A DNA stretch of 64,000 nt from Sphingomonas oligophenolica (GTDB lineage Bacteria; Pseudomonadota; Alphaproteobacteria; Sphingomonadales; Sphingomonadaceae). Of this stretch, positions 26,631-35,384 are shown in pieces. The stretch lies in the NCBI RefSeq assembly GCF_006438955.1, contig NZ_RCZK01000012.1, positions 1-64,000 of the forward strand, read 5' to 3'. A model generated the notes under the pieces. It was not told the DNA's origin. It worked only from the letters and a program-made list of their open reading frames with translations, and did not search any database. The position numbers and the translations under genes were made by a program. The first letter of the stretch is position 1; each line of letters starts with the position of its first letter.

Positions 26631-29095
26631 GCCAGCGTCAGGCCGTGGGCGCGCAAGGGCTCGGCGCCGTGGAGAAAATAGCGGTGGCCGATCGCCTCGG
26701 CGACCTGGCCGATGCGTCGTTCGATATCGCCGAGCGTGTCGGGGGCGACGCTTGCGGCGGTAGCGGTGGCGAGGATCGCGGCGAGTGCGGCGGCGCCGGC
26801 CTGTTGCGGTTCGGCCATGCCGTCGTCGCCGAGGACGGGGAGTTCGCGCAGCCGTTCGGCGATCCGTTCGGTCTGGTACGCGACGCCACGCGGGTTGTTT
26901 GGATCGAGCGCGACGAGGTCGACGACCGGGACGCGCGCGATGCCGGTGAGGTAACGCTGGCGGTAGCTGATCTGGCTGTCGGCGAGGTCGAGCAAGGTCG
27001 ACAGATCGTCGATCGTCGCGCCGGGCATCCCGAAGAGGCGCGTCGCGCGGACGATCGCGAGCGCGCGTTCGACCCGGCGACCGAGATCGTGGAACCGCCA
27101 TGCGTCGGTGCGGACCATATGTTCGGCGCTCAACCCCGCGATCGCGGCGTAGCGGCGCTGGAGCGAGCCGGTGCGATCGAGCATGCCGCGATGCGTCGGG
27201 AAGGGGGCGTCGAGCAGCCGGACCATGTCCGCCGACAGCCGGTCGCGCGAGCCATCGGCAATGTCGCGCGCATGGCGGTTGATCGTCGCGACCGATTGCG
27301 TCGCCTCGTCCTCCATCGCGGCGCGCGCAAAGGCGGTGAGGTCGGCGCGGCGGAGCGAGGGGGGGTGATCCGCCGCGCCGCTGCCGACGATCAGCCCGAC
27401 GAGCTTGCCGACGGTTGGGGGGGCGAGCGCAGCACCGCCATCGGCGTCGATCGAGTTGCCGAGCATCACGCGGATCGCGGCGAGCAGCGCTTCACCGCGT
27501 TCGAGATAGCGGCCGAGCCAGAAGAAATTGTCCGCGACCCGGCTCGGCAAGGTGCCGGGGTTGCGGCGGATCTGGAGCGAGTCGGTGGTGGCGAGCAACG
27601 ACAGCGGCTCGATCGGGTCGGCGCCGTGGACGCAAACGTCGGCGGAAAAGACGCCTTCGCCCATCACCATCGCGCGCGGATCGGGGGTGTCGCCGATCCG
27701 CGCGAAGCCGCCAGGCAAGACGGTCCATGCGCCCGCCGCGTCGCGTGCGGCGAAGACGCGCAGCGTGAACGGGCGCGGTACGAGCGTGTCGTCGACCACG
27801 ACGGGCATCGTCGACAGGCGGACGATTTCCTGCGCGATATAATCCTGTGGGCGGCGTTCGAGATCGGCGAGGAAGGCGGCGCGCGCCGCGCCTGTGAGGT
27901 CCGCGCCGGCGATGTCGCGGCCGCCGGGCAGGCCCAATGGCGGCGCACCGAAGGCGGGCGCGATCAGCAGGTTGTCGAGATCCTCGACCACGCGGTCGCG
28001 TTCGCGCTGCTGGCCGCACCACCAGGTCGCAATATTGGGGATCAGCAGGCTTTCGCCGCAGAGCCGCACCGCGAGCTGGGGCAGGAACGCCGCGAAGGCG
28101 CGGGCTTCGAGCACCGCGGCGCCGGGCGAATTGGAGAGGACGACGTTGCCCGCGGCATAGGCGTCGATGAGGCCTGCAACGCCGATCTGCGAATGCGAAT
28201 CGAACGCGAGCGGATCGAGCAGCCGCGGGTCGACGCGGCGCCACAGCGCATCGACGCGCTTCAGCCCCGCGATCGTGCGGACGTAGAGCACGTCCTCGAG
28301 CGCGGCGAGATCGGCGCCCTCGACCAGCAGGAAGCCGAGATAGCGCGCGAGATGCGCCTGTTCGGGATAGCTGGGGTTGAACCGCCCCGGGGTCATCAGC
28401 CCGATCCGGGGGTCGACGCGTAGGCAGAGTTCGGCGATGCCCGCGCGGAACGCCGCAAAGAACGGCGCGTGGCGCTGGATATTGAGCCGCGCTTGCAAGC
28501 CCCCGAGCGTCCGGCTGACCGCGAGCCGGTTCTCGAGCGCATAGCCTGCGCCCGCCGGTGCACGCAGGTGATCCGCGAGGACGCGCCATTCGCCGGTCGG
28601 CCCGCGGCCGAGATCGAGCGCGATGAAATGGAGGTGCTTGCCGCCGGGAGGATCGAGCCCGACCATCGGGCGAAGGAAGTACGGACTGCCCGTCACAAGC
28701 GCGGCGGGGATCAGACCTGTTTCGACCAGTTTCCCTTCGCCGTAGAGATCGGCGATCACGGTCTCCATCAACTCGGCGCGCTGGACGACGCCGCGGGCGA
28801 TTTCTGCCCATTCGGCCGCTTCGATCAGCAGCGGAACGGGAGAGACGGGCCAGGGCCGCTCGTCCGCCTCGCCGATGATGCGAAAGCCGGTGCCGATGTC
28901 GGCAGCGTGGCGCTGGACGCGCTCGCGCGCATGGGTGAGGTCGTCGCCCGCGACGCTGGCGAGTTCCTCGAACATCGCGGTCCAGGCGGGATCATCACCG
29001 AGGACATCGCCCGCGGTGCCCCGCGCGCGATAGTCGGCAATCCAGCGCGCGGCATGGGTGGCGGCGTCGAACAGGGGGGCGGGCTCGCTCGCCAT
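26627..29095 (-). CDS. Fused circularly permuted ATP-grasp/alpha-E protein
   Basis: An 822-residue fusion of two domains usually encoded by separate genes. Residues about 1-490 are the circularly permuted ATP-grasp (CP_ATPgrasp_2, old DUF404/407), with a predicted ligase active site; about 512-822, beginning SRVADNFFWLGRYLERGEALL, is the alpha-E (DUF403) helical domain. ATP-grasp enzymes of this type probably join a peptide or amino acid to a target, with alpha-E as partner. The ATG at 29095 (MASEPAPLF) is preferred over upstream in-frame codons. Overlaps the transglutaminase gene, so the two are made together. Confidence 0.9.
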   Translation of the reverse strand: MASEPAPLFDAATHAARWIADYRARGTAGDVLGDDPAWTAMFEELASVAGDDLTHARERVQRHAADIGTGFRIIGEADERPWPVSPVPLLIEAAEWAEIARGVVQRAELMETVIADLYGEGKLVETGLIPAALVTGSPYFLRPMVGLDPPGGKHLHFIALDLGRGPTGEWRVLADHLRAPAGAGYALENRLAVSRTLGGLQARLNIQRHAPFFAAFRAGIAELCLRVDPRIGLMTPGRFNPSYPEQAHLARYLGFLLVEGADLAALEDVLYVRTIAGLKRVDALWRRVDPRLLDPLAFDSHSQIGVAGLIDAYAAGNVVLSNSPGAAVLEARAFAAFLPQLAVRLCGESLLIPNIATWWCGQQRERDRVVEDLDNLLIAPAFGAPPLGLPGGRDIAGADLTGAARAAFLADLERRPQDYIAQEIVRLSTMPVVVDDTLVPRPFTLRVFAARDAAGAWTVLPGGFARIGDTPDPRAMVMGEGVFSADVCVHGADPIEPLSLLATTDSLQIRRNPGTLPSRVADNFFWLGRYLERGEALLAAIRVMLGNSIDADGGAALAPPTVGKLVGLIVGSGAADHPPSLRRADLTAFARAAMEDEATQSVATINRHARDIADGSRDRLSADMVRLLDAPFPTHRGMLDRTGSLQRRYAAIAGLSAEHMVRTDAWRFHDLGRRVERALAIVRATRLFGMPGATIDDLSTLLDLADSQISYRQRYLTGIARVPVVDLVALDPNNPRGVAYQTERIAERLRELPVLGDDGMAEPQQAGAAALAAILATATAASVAPDTLGDIERRIGQVAEAIGHRYFLHGAEPLRAHGLTLA

Positions 29096-29182
29096 GATCG
29101 TGTGTGTCGTCCCCCTCGTCTGACCGGTCGTTGCTCTGCACGCGTCGATGTTGCCGCGCACCATCACAGCGAACGGCGAGCC

Positions 29183-31678
29183 TTATAGGTCCGGCAATAG
29201 CTGATCCGCGACCCCCCAGCCAGCGAGCGCGCGGCTTCCCGCGCGGGCGAGCAATTCGTCGAGATCGCCGACGTGCCAGCGCGCGGCGGTGTTGACGTCG
29301 CGCAATTCGGTCCACGATACCGGGGCGGCGACGGGGGCGCCGCTGCGCGCGCGCGCGGAAAACGGCATGATCGCGGTCGCGCCGCGCTGGTTGCGCAGAT
29401 AGTCGATGAATATCTTGCCCTTGCGCTTGGCCTTGCTCATCACCGCGACGAAACGGTCGGGCTCGGCGGCGCTGAGCGCGCGCGCAAAGCGATCCGCGAA
29501 ATCCTTGACCGCGGGCCACTCCGCCTCAGGCGTCAGCGGCACGACGACGTGGACTCCCTTGCCCCCCGACAGCAGAGGGAAGCTGACGAGGCCGAGTTCG
29601 GCGAGCTGGTTCTTGAGGTGTTCGGCGGCCTTTTTCGTATCCTCGAAGTCGAGCCCCTCGTCGGGATCAAGATCGAAGATCAGCCGATCGGGCTTTTCCA
29701 GCGGATCGATCTGCGACCCCCAGCCGTGGAACTCGATCGTCCCCATCTGGACGCACGCGACCAGCCCGTCGGCGTCGTCGACATAGAGATAAGGTTCGAC
29801 GCTGCCGTCCTTTTCGGTGACGTCGACATGGTGGACGAATTCGCCGAAGCTGCCCGCGTCGTGTTTCTGGAAGAAACATTGTTTGGCGCGGCCTTGCGGG
29901 CAGCGGACGAGGCTGACCGGGCGGCGCGCGACCCAGGGGAGCATGATCGGCGCGATCGCCTGGTAATAGTCGGCGAGCTGGCCCTTGGTGACGTTCGAAT
30001 CGGGGAAGATCACGCGGTCGCGGCTGCTGACCGTGACGTGCGAGACCGCGGGAGCGGGCGCGGCCTCGGGGGTTTCGACGACCACGTCAACCGCGCTTTT
30101 ATCGGTGCGCAGACCGAGGAAGCTCGAATGGCGCAGCACGCCGTCGGGGGTGACCTCGGCATAGGCGATTTCGGCGACGAGCGTGGGGGTCACCCAGTGC
30201 GCGCCGCGCACTGCGGCACGCGGGGCCTCGACGGTCGGAGTCTTGCGCGACAGCGGCACGAGCTTGGCGGCGATGTCGTCCATCGTGTCGGCGTCGAACC
30301 CGGTCCCGACCTTGCCCGAATAGCGAAGTGCACCGTCCTCATGGACCCCGAGCAGCAGCGACTTGAACCCGCGTTGCTTGTCGGACGGTAGCCAGCCGAC
30401 GATCACGAATTCCTGGCGATGCGTGCATTTGGCCTTGAGCCACGATTTGGTCCGCCTGCCGCGATAGGGCGCGTCGGCGCGTTTCGAGACAACACCTTCG
30501 AGGCCCTCGCGGCACATCGTCTCGAACAGGTCTTCGCCCGAACCGAGGACGTGTTCGGCGAACTGGATGCGATCGCCGCCGGGGATGATCGCGCGCAACC
30601 GCTCCTTACGGTCGGCATTGCCGAGCGCGGTCAGGTCCTCGCCGTTGAGCGACAGCAGGTCGAATGCGAAGAGCGTCATGGCACCCGCGTTCGAAATCGC
30701 GTCCTTAAGCGTCGAGAAATCGGGGCGACCGTCCTTGAACGCGACGATCTCGCCGTCGATCAGCGCGGTGTCGACGGGGAGGTCGGCGGCGGCATCGGCG
30801 ATGGCCTGGAATTTGTCGGTCCAGTCGAGGCCGGAGCGGGTGAAGACCTTGGCCTTACCCGCGCCGACCGCGACGAGCGCGCGGTAGCCGTCGTATTTGA
30901 CCTCGTGGAGCCAGCCCGATCCCGGGGGGACGCTGTCGACGAGGGTGCAGAGTTGGGGGTCGGCGAAGGGTGGCAATCCTCCCCGTTTGCGGGGAGGTGG
31001 CTGACGCGAAGCGGCAGACGGAGGGGGGGTGCCACGTGCGCTGCGTTTGCGGCCTGCCCCCTCCACCGGCTTCGCCGGTCCCCCTCCCCGTGCCGGGGAG
31101 GATTTGCCCTCGGCGATTTCCGCCATCGTCCGCCCCGTCGAGACGCTGGTCAACGCTTCCTCGACCAGCACGTCGGTGCCGCCCGCCTCGGCGTCGTCGA
31201 GCTTGCGAAGCAGCCAGTTTTCGCGCTTCTCCTTGCCGCGCCGTTTGAGGCGAATCAGCAGCCATTCGCCCTTCATCCGCTCGCCGTCGAGGACGAAGTG
31301 GAGATGGCCCTTGTCGAGATCCTTGGCGCTCTTGCCCTTGATCGGGGACCAGGTGCCGCGGTCCCACAGCATCACCGTGCCGCCGCCATATTCACCCGCG
31401 GGGATGGTGCCTTCGAACGTCGCGTAGGACAGCGGGTGATCCTCGGTGCGGACCGCGAGGCGTTTTTCGTCGGGATCGAGGCTGGGGCCGCGCGTGACCG
31501 CCCAGCTTTTGAGGACGCCGTCGACCTCGAGCCGCAAGTCCCAGTGGAGCCGCGTGGCGTCGTGCTTCTGGACCATGAAGCTGTTGCCGTGGCCGGGCGC
31601 GAGCGTGCCCGCGGGTTCGGCGGTTTTGGTGAAGTCGCGCTTGGCGTTGTAGAGCGCGAGGGGGTCGGGTTTAGTCAC
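29183..31678 (-). CDS. ligD: Multidomain DNA ligase D
   Basis: LigD repairs double-strand breaks by non-homologous end joining with Ku. The 831 residues have domains in the order phosphoesterase (30-165, QKHDATRLHWDLRLEVDG), ligase (about 245-540, adenylated Lys261 in HEVKYDGYR, then OB fold), and primase-polymerase (about 560-831, IFPDSNVTKGQLADYYQ, LIFDLDPDEG catalytic Asp pair, SGGKGVHVVVPL). The GTG at 31678 starts the conserved MTKPDPLALYNAKRDF-type N-terminus; an upstream GTG lies in a repeat element. Residues 192-234 are encoded by an in-frame repeat (separate entry). ku lies 97 bases upstream. Confidence 0.96.
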   Translation of the reverse strand: MTKPDPLALYNAKRDFTKTAEPAGTLAPGHGNSFMVQKHDATRLHWDLRLEVDGVLKSWAVTRGPSLDPDEKRLAVRTEDHPLSYATFEGTIPAGEYGGGTVMLWDRGTWSPIKGKSAKDLDKGHLHFVLDGERMKGEWLLIRLKRRGKEKRENWLLRKLDDAEAGGTDVLVEEALTSVSTGRTMAEIAEGKSSPARGGGPAKPVEGAGRKRSARGTPPPSAASRQPPPRKRGGLPPFADPQLCTLVDSVPPGSGWLHEVKYDGYRALVAVGAGKAKVFTRSGLDWTDKFQAIADAAADLPVDTALIDGEIVAFKDGRPDFSTLKDAISNAGAMTLFAFDLLSLNGEDLTALGNADRKERLRAIIPGGDRIQFAEHVLGSGEDLFETMCREGLEGVVSKRADAPYRGRRTKSWLKAKCTHRQEFVIVGWLPSDKQRGFKSLLLGVHEDGALRYSGKVGTGFDADTMDDIAAKLVPLSRKTPTVEAPRAAVRGAHWVTPTLVAEIAYAEVTPDGVLRHSSFLGLRTDKSAVDVVVETPEAAPAPAVSHVTVSSRDRVIFPDSNVTKGQLADYYQAIAPIMLPWVARRPVSLVRCPQGRAKQCFFQKHDAGSFGEFVHHVDVTEKDGSVEPYLYVDDADGLVACVQMGTIEFHGWGSQIDPLEKPDRLIFDLDPDEGLDFEDTKKAAEHLKNQLAELGLVSFPLLSGGKGVHVVVPLTPEAEWPAVKDFADRFARALSAAEPDRFVAVMSKAKRKGKIFIDYLRNQRGATAIMPFSARARSGAPVAAPVSWTELRDVNTAARWHVGDLDELLARAGSRALAGWGVADQLLPDL
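30976..31104. repeat. 129-base inverted-repeat element inside ligD
   Basis: Two arms, 30976-30998 and 31083-31104, are near-exact inverted copies of each other (AATCCTCCCCG...GGGGAGG), each itself a short hairpin. This is the architecture of the intergenic elements found elsewhere in the window. Here it lies inside ligD, and its 129 bases are exactly 43 codons, so the frame is kept. It encodes a basic, Pro/Arg/Gly-rich linker between the phosphoesterase and ligase domains. Confidence 0.75.
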
Positions 31679-31693
31679 CGCTGTGCTCCCGCG

Positions 31694-31760
31694 CCGTTCG
31701 GGCTGAGCTTGTCGAAGCACGTGGCCCGAACCCGTCCTTCGACAGGCTCAGGATGAACGG
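31694..31760. repeat. Inverted-repeat element upstream of ligD
   Basis: 28-base arms at 31694-31721 and 31733-31760 (core GAGCTTGTCGAAG with its complement CTTCGACAGGCTC) pair with a handful of mismatches across a short loop. A related element occurs at 48925-48994 and a decayed one at 35149-35236. It fills the gap between ku and ligD and may function as a transcriptional or RNA-stability barrier; its sequence reaches into one of the two in-frame ligD start codons. Confidence 0.75.
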
Positions 31761-31774
31761 GGGAGGGTGGGCGC

Positions 31775-32644
31775 TTACGCACTTTTCTTGGACACCGTTT
31801 TCTTCGCGGGATATTTCTTCGCGGGGGCCTTTTTCGCCGCGGGCTTGGTGGTGCCCCCCGATTTCTCCATCGATTTCTTGAGCGCGGCCATCAGGTCGAC
31901 GACGTTCGAGCTCGTTTTTTCCTCGCCGCCCTTATCGTCGATGATCTTCTTGCCGTGCGCCTTGCGCTTGCGCTCGACGAGGTCCTTCAACGCATCGACA
32001 TAGCGATCCTTGAACTCGTCGGGGTGGAAGGCGGCGGTCTTCTTGGCAATCAGCGCCTCGGCAAGATCGAGGAGATCGTCGTCGGGCTTGTCGTCGGGGA
32101 TGTCGCGGAAATAGCCCTGCGCCTGGTGGACCTCGTCGGCGTAGCGCAGCGTTTCGAGCACCATCCCGCGTCCGCACGGTTTGAGGCTGACGACATATTC
32201 GCGGCCGCGCAGCGCGAGTTGGCCGAGCCCGACCTTCTTGGTGCGCTTCAACGCCTCGCGCAGCACGATGAACGCCTCTTCGGCGAGGTCGTCGGCGGGG
32301 ACGACGAAATAGGGTTTTTCGTAATACAACACGTCGATCTCATGTGCGTCGACGAATTGGGTGAGTTCGAGCGTCTTTTTCGATTCGAGCTTTACCGCGT
32401 CGATCTCTTCCTGGTCGAGCAGGACATATTCGCCCTTCGCAACCTCATAGCCCTTCATGATCTCGTCGGTGTCGACCGGGCCGACCCCGGTGACGACCTT
32501 GTCGTAATGGATCGGCTTGCCGCTGGGTTCGTGGATCTGGCGAAACGAGATTCCCGCGCCGCTTTTGGTGGCGGAATAGATTTCGACCGGGATCGAGACG
32601 AGCGCGAGCCTGATCTGTCCCTGCCAATAGGCGCGTGCGGCCAT
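31775..32644 (-). CDS. ku: Ku DNA end-binding protein
   Basis: Bacterial Ku homodimers ring DNA ends and recruit LigD. The 289 residues begin MAARAYWQGQIRLALVSIPVEIY, the conserved N-terminus, and contain the beta-barrel core followed by a minimal C-terminal region. The last 35 residues are Lys/Ala-rich (KPAAKKAPAKKYPAKKTVSKK), a typical DNA-binding tail. It lies 97 bases upstream of ligD on the same strand, with a repeat element between. Together they make a complete two-component NHEJ system. Confidence 0.96.
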   Translation of the reverse strand: MAARAYWQGQIRLALVSIPVEIYSATKSGAGISFRQIHEPSGKPIHYDKVVTGVGPVDTDEIMKGYEVAKGEYVLLDQEEIDAVKLESKKTLELTQFVDAHEIDVLYYEKPYFVVPADDLAEEAFIVLREALKRTKKVGLGQLALRGREYVVSLKPCGRGMVLETLRYADEVHQAQGYFRDIPDDKPDDDLLDLAEALIAKKTAAFHPDEFKDRYVDALKDLVERKRKAHGKKIIDDKGGEEKTSSNVVDLMAALKKSMEKSGGTTKPAAKKAPAKKYPAKKTVSKKSA

Positions 32645-32747
32645 CCCCGGTTCCTTAGTCGTTGCGAAGTCGATTCAATCGCCCGGTTCCAATCCCTGGC
32701 GTCGAGAGTCGTTCCGCTCGTCGGAATGTTGCGCTACATGGGCGGCG

Positions 32748-33326
32748 ATGACCGACAATCCGTTCGCGCTGTTCGACACCTGGTTCGCCGAAGCCAAGGC
32801 GTCCGAACCCAATGACCCCAACGCGATGGCGCTCGCCACCGCGGACGGGGCGGGGCGTCCCGCGGTGCGGATGGTGCTGCTGAAGGGGCACGGTCCCGAC
32901 GGCTTCGTGTTCTACACCAATCGCGAGAGCAACAAGGCGGCGGACCTGCGCGAGAATATGGCGGCGGCGTTGCTGTTCCACTGGAAGTCGCTGCGCCGCC
33001 AGGTCCGCATCGAGGGCGCGGTGACGCTGGCGAGCGAGGCCGAGAGCGATGCGTATTTCGCGAGCCGGGGCCGCGATTCGCAGCTTGGCGCCTGGGGATC
33101 CGATCAGTCGCGCCCCCTCGATTCGCGCGAGACGTTCGAGGCGCGGTTCGCGGAGATGACCGCGCGGTTCGCGGGCTGCGACGTCCCGCGGCCGCCGCAT
33201 TGGGGCGGGTATCGGGTGACGCCCGACCGAATCGAATTCTGGCAGGACCGCGCGCACCGGCTTCACGAACGCCGCGTCTTTACTCGCGCCGATAGCGGGT
33301 GGCGCGAAGGCTTGCTGTTCCCATGA
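32748..33326 (+). CDS. pdxH: Pyridoxamine 5'-phosphate oxidase
   Basis: PdxH oxidises PNP or PMP to pyridoxal phosphate with FMN. The 192 residues show the split-barrel fold: MALATADGAGRPAVRMVLLKG, FVFYTNRESNKAADL, ALLFHWKSLRRQVRIEG, and the C-terminal RPPHWGGYRVTPDRIEFWQDR...RLHERRVF, all family-diagnostic. PLP is the cofactor of SerC and GlyA encoded in this window. The next gene starts eight bases on, so they are cotranscribed. The gene is divergent from ku. Confidence 0.97.
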   Translation: MTDNPFALFDTWFAEAKASEPNDPNAMALATADGAGRPAVRMVLLKGHGPDGFVFYTNRESNKAADLRENMAAALLFHWKSLRRQVRIEGAVTLASEAESDAYFASRGRDSQLGAWGSDQSRPLDSRETFEARFAEMTARFAGCDVPRPPHWGGYRVTPDRIEFWQDRAHRLHERRVFTRADSGWREGLLFP

Positions 33327-33333
33327 GGCGCAC

Positions 33334-34281
33334 GTGACTAGAGACGAACGCCGCCGCGTGCTGCCCTATGCGGTGCGCGCTGCGCTCGCGAGCGTGGCGA
33401 TGGCGGGGTGCCTGCTCGCGCTCAAGAGCTTCGCGGCGTGGCAGACCGGCTCGGTCGCGATGCTCGGCAGCCTGGCCGATACCGGGCTCGACCTGCTCGC
33501 GAGCCTGGTGACGCTATACGGGGTGCGGCTCGCGGCGACGCCGGCGGATCACGACCATCGGTTCGGGCACGGCAAGGCGGAGGCGCTCGCCGCGCTGTTC
33601 CAGGTTGCGCTGATCACCGCGTCGGCGGTGGGAATCGCGTGGCGCGCGATCCGTGCGCTGGGCAGCGACGCGCCGACCACCGACGCTGGGTTCGGAATCG
33701 GAGTGTCGGTGGTGGCGATTCTCGCGACCGCGGTGCTGTTGTGGTATCAGCGCCGGATCATCCGCCAGACCGGATCGGTCGCGATCATGGCGGACAATGT
33801 TCATTACCAGTCCGACGTGCTGCTCAACGGGTCGGTGATCGTCGCGCTGGTGCTCGACCAGTATTTCGGGTGGCACAAGGCCGACCCGGTCTTCGGGATC
33901 GTGATCGCGCTGTGGCTCGCCTGGGGGGCGTTCAAGGCGTCGTCGACCGCAATCGACCAGCTGATGGACAAGGAATGGCCCGAGGATCAGCGTGCCGCGT
34001 TCCTGGAAGTCGCGGCGCGCCAGCCGGGGCTGAAGGGCATCCACGATTTCCGCACCCGCCGATCGGGCAGCCATGATTTCGCGCAATTCCACATGGAGGT
34101 GGCGCGCGACCTGACCGTCCATCAGGCGCATGATATCGTCGAGCGCGTCGAGCATAGCTTGCGCGACATGTTCCCCAAGGTCGAGGTGCTGATCCACCTC
34201 GATCCCGAAGGCCATGTCGATACCGACAATCCGCTGGTCGAGGCGGACGTGACCCCGCACTGGTTTGGAAAGCGCGTATGA
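33334..34281 (+). CDS. Cation diffusion facilitator (FieF-like) metal efflux protein
   Basis: A 315-residue CDF transporter exporting Zn2+, Fe2+ or similar from the cytosol by proton antiport. Six membrane helices precede a cytosolic C-terminal domain. The metal site is visible: DTGLDLLASL in helix 2 (two Asp), and DNVHYQSDVLLN (His/Asp pair) in helix 5, the DD-HD pattern typical of Zn/Fe-type members. HDHRFGHGKAEALA forms the loop histidines. The GTG start lies eight bases after pdxH; a tandem duplication marks its end. Confidence 0.93.
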   Translation: MTRDERRRVLPYAVRAALASVAMAGCLLALKSFAAWQTGSVAMLGSLADTGLDLLASLVTLYGVRLAATPADHDHRFGHGKAEALAALFQVALITASAVGIAWRAIRALGSDAPTTDAGFGIGVSVVAILATAVLLWYQRRIIRQTGSVAIMADNVHYQSDVLLNGSVIVALVLDQYFGWHKADPVFGIVIALWLAWGAFKASSTAIDQLMDKEWPEDQRAAFLEVAARQPGLKGIHDFRTRRSGSHDFAQFHMEVARDLTVHQAHDIVERVEHSLRDMFPKVEVLIHLDPEGHVDTDNPLVEADVTPHWFGKRV

Positions 34282-34310
34282 CGCGCAGGAGGTTTGGGAA
34301 ACGCGTATGA
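34262..34310 (+). repeat. Direct duplication at the transporter-phzF junction
   Basis: The last 20 bases of the cation transporter (34262-34281) recur almost exactly at 34291-34310 with two mismatches, and the second copy contains the start codon of the PhzF gene. Between them lies an AGGAGG ribosome site (34287-34292). A tandem duplication of 29 bases seems to have created or moved the downstream gene's start region. Confidence 0.7.
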
Positions 34311-35104
34311 GAATTCCCTTCATCCAGGTCGATGCGTTCGCCGACGCGCCGTTCGCGGGCAATCCCGCGGCGGTGATGCCGCTGTCGGCGTGGCTGGCCG
34401 ACGACGTGCTCCAGGCGATCGCCGAAGAGAATAACCTGAGCGAAACCGCGTTCATCGTGCCCAGTGCCACGGACGGCGTCGATTTCGATTTGCGCTGGTT
34501 CACTCCCATCGCCGAGGTCGCGCTATGCGGCCATGCGACGCTGGCGAGCGGGCATGTTGTGCTGTCGTCGGACACCGCGCTGTCGCGGGTACGTTTCGCG
34601 ACGCGGCAGGCGGGCGTGATCGAGGTCGCGCGGGTCGATGACGGCTATGCGCTTGCGCTGCCCGCGTGGGGACCCGACGCCGCCGATCTGACGCCCTATG
34701 TCGACGCGCTGGCGCTCACCGATGTCGAGGCGACGCTGTGGCATGAAAAAGGCTATGCGTTGATCGTCGTCGGCGACGCTGCGACCGTTCGCGCGCTCGA
34801 TCCCGATCAGCGCGCGGTGAAGGCGGCGGGGCAGGCCGTCGTTATAGTTACAGCGCCTGGCGACACGACCGATATTGTCAGCCGCGTGTTTACCCCCGCC
34901 TATGGTATCGATGAGGACCCGGTGACGGGATCGGCGCATGCGGTGATGGTGCCCTATTGGGCCAAGCGGCTGGGACGCGATGACTTCACCGCCTATCAGG
35001 CGAGCGCGCGGGGCGGGCGGCTGACTTGTCGTCACGATGGCGATCGCGTGATCCTGGGCGGGCATTGCGTCACCGTGATCGAGGGGACGTTTCTGCTGCC
35101 GTGA
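34307..35104 (+). CDS. PhzF-family isomerase-like protein
   Basis: A 265-residue member of the PhzF/diaminopimelate-epimerase fold family. N-terminal IPFIQVDAFADAPFAGNPAAVMPL, the NNLSETAFIV motif with the catalytic Glu, WFTPIAEVALCGHATLASGHV and EDPVTGSAHAVMVPYW are all present, as in PhzF-like proteins. The true substrate is unknown outside phenazine producers. The ATG at 34307 starts the conserved region; a slightly upstream in-frame start inside the transporter is less likely. Probably cotranscribed with pdxH and the transporter. Confidence 0.9.
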   Translation: MRIPFIQVDAFADAPFAGNPAAVMPLSAWLADDVLQAIAEENNLSETAFIVPSATDGVDFDLRWFTPIAEVALCGHATLASGHVVLSSDTALSRVRFATRQAGVIEVARVDDGYALALPAWGPDAADLTPYVDALALTDVEATLWHEKGYALIVVGDAATVRALDPDQRAVKAAGQAVVIVTAPGDTTDIVSRVFTPAYGIDEDPVTGSAHAVMVPYWAKRLGRDDFTAYQASARGGRLTCRHDGDRVILGGHCVTVIEGTFLLP

Positions 35105-35148
35105 GGCGGCTTCGTCGAGCGTATGACACCAGATCAATCAAACCTTCA

Positions 35149-35236
35149 ACCGTTCGCCCCGAGCCTGTGGGGCTTCCATGCAGATACTATTTTCATGGGG
35201 TCGGGTCGAAAGGCCTGAGGCTCAGCACGAACGGTT
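35149..35236. repeat. Decayed inverted-repeat element
   Basis: AACCGTTCG at 35149-35157 and CGAACGGTT at 35228-35236 are exact inverted ends of a 88-base element whose inner arms (GAGCCTGTGG and CCTGAGGCTCAGCA) have diverged. It is a degenerate relative of the elements at 31694 and 48925. No gene is predicted in 35105-35384; this element and the next fill most of that gap. Confidence 0.6.
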
Positions 35237-35261
35237 TAGGTAAAGCCATCGCGCTCTATTA

Positions 35262-35365
35262 CCTCCTCGGCGAAGGCCGGGGTCCAGGTGGGAAGGTTGC
35301 TGTAACGAGGGACGGCGTGAGCCAAGGTTCGTGTACTAACTTGACCCCGGCGTTCGCCGGGGAGG
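35262..35365. repeat. Inverted-repeat element of a second type
   Basis: 23-base arms at 35262-35284 and 35343-35365 are inverted copies with two mismatches, separated by 58 bases. Each arm has a GGCGAA-type core, differing from the previous element. It lies just before the end of the convergent UVR gene and shows no coding capacity, fitting a small non-autonomous mobile element. Confidence 0.65.
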
Positions 35366-35384
35366 TGCTGGTGGGGAATGGGGC

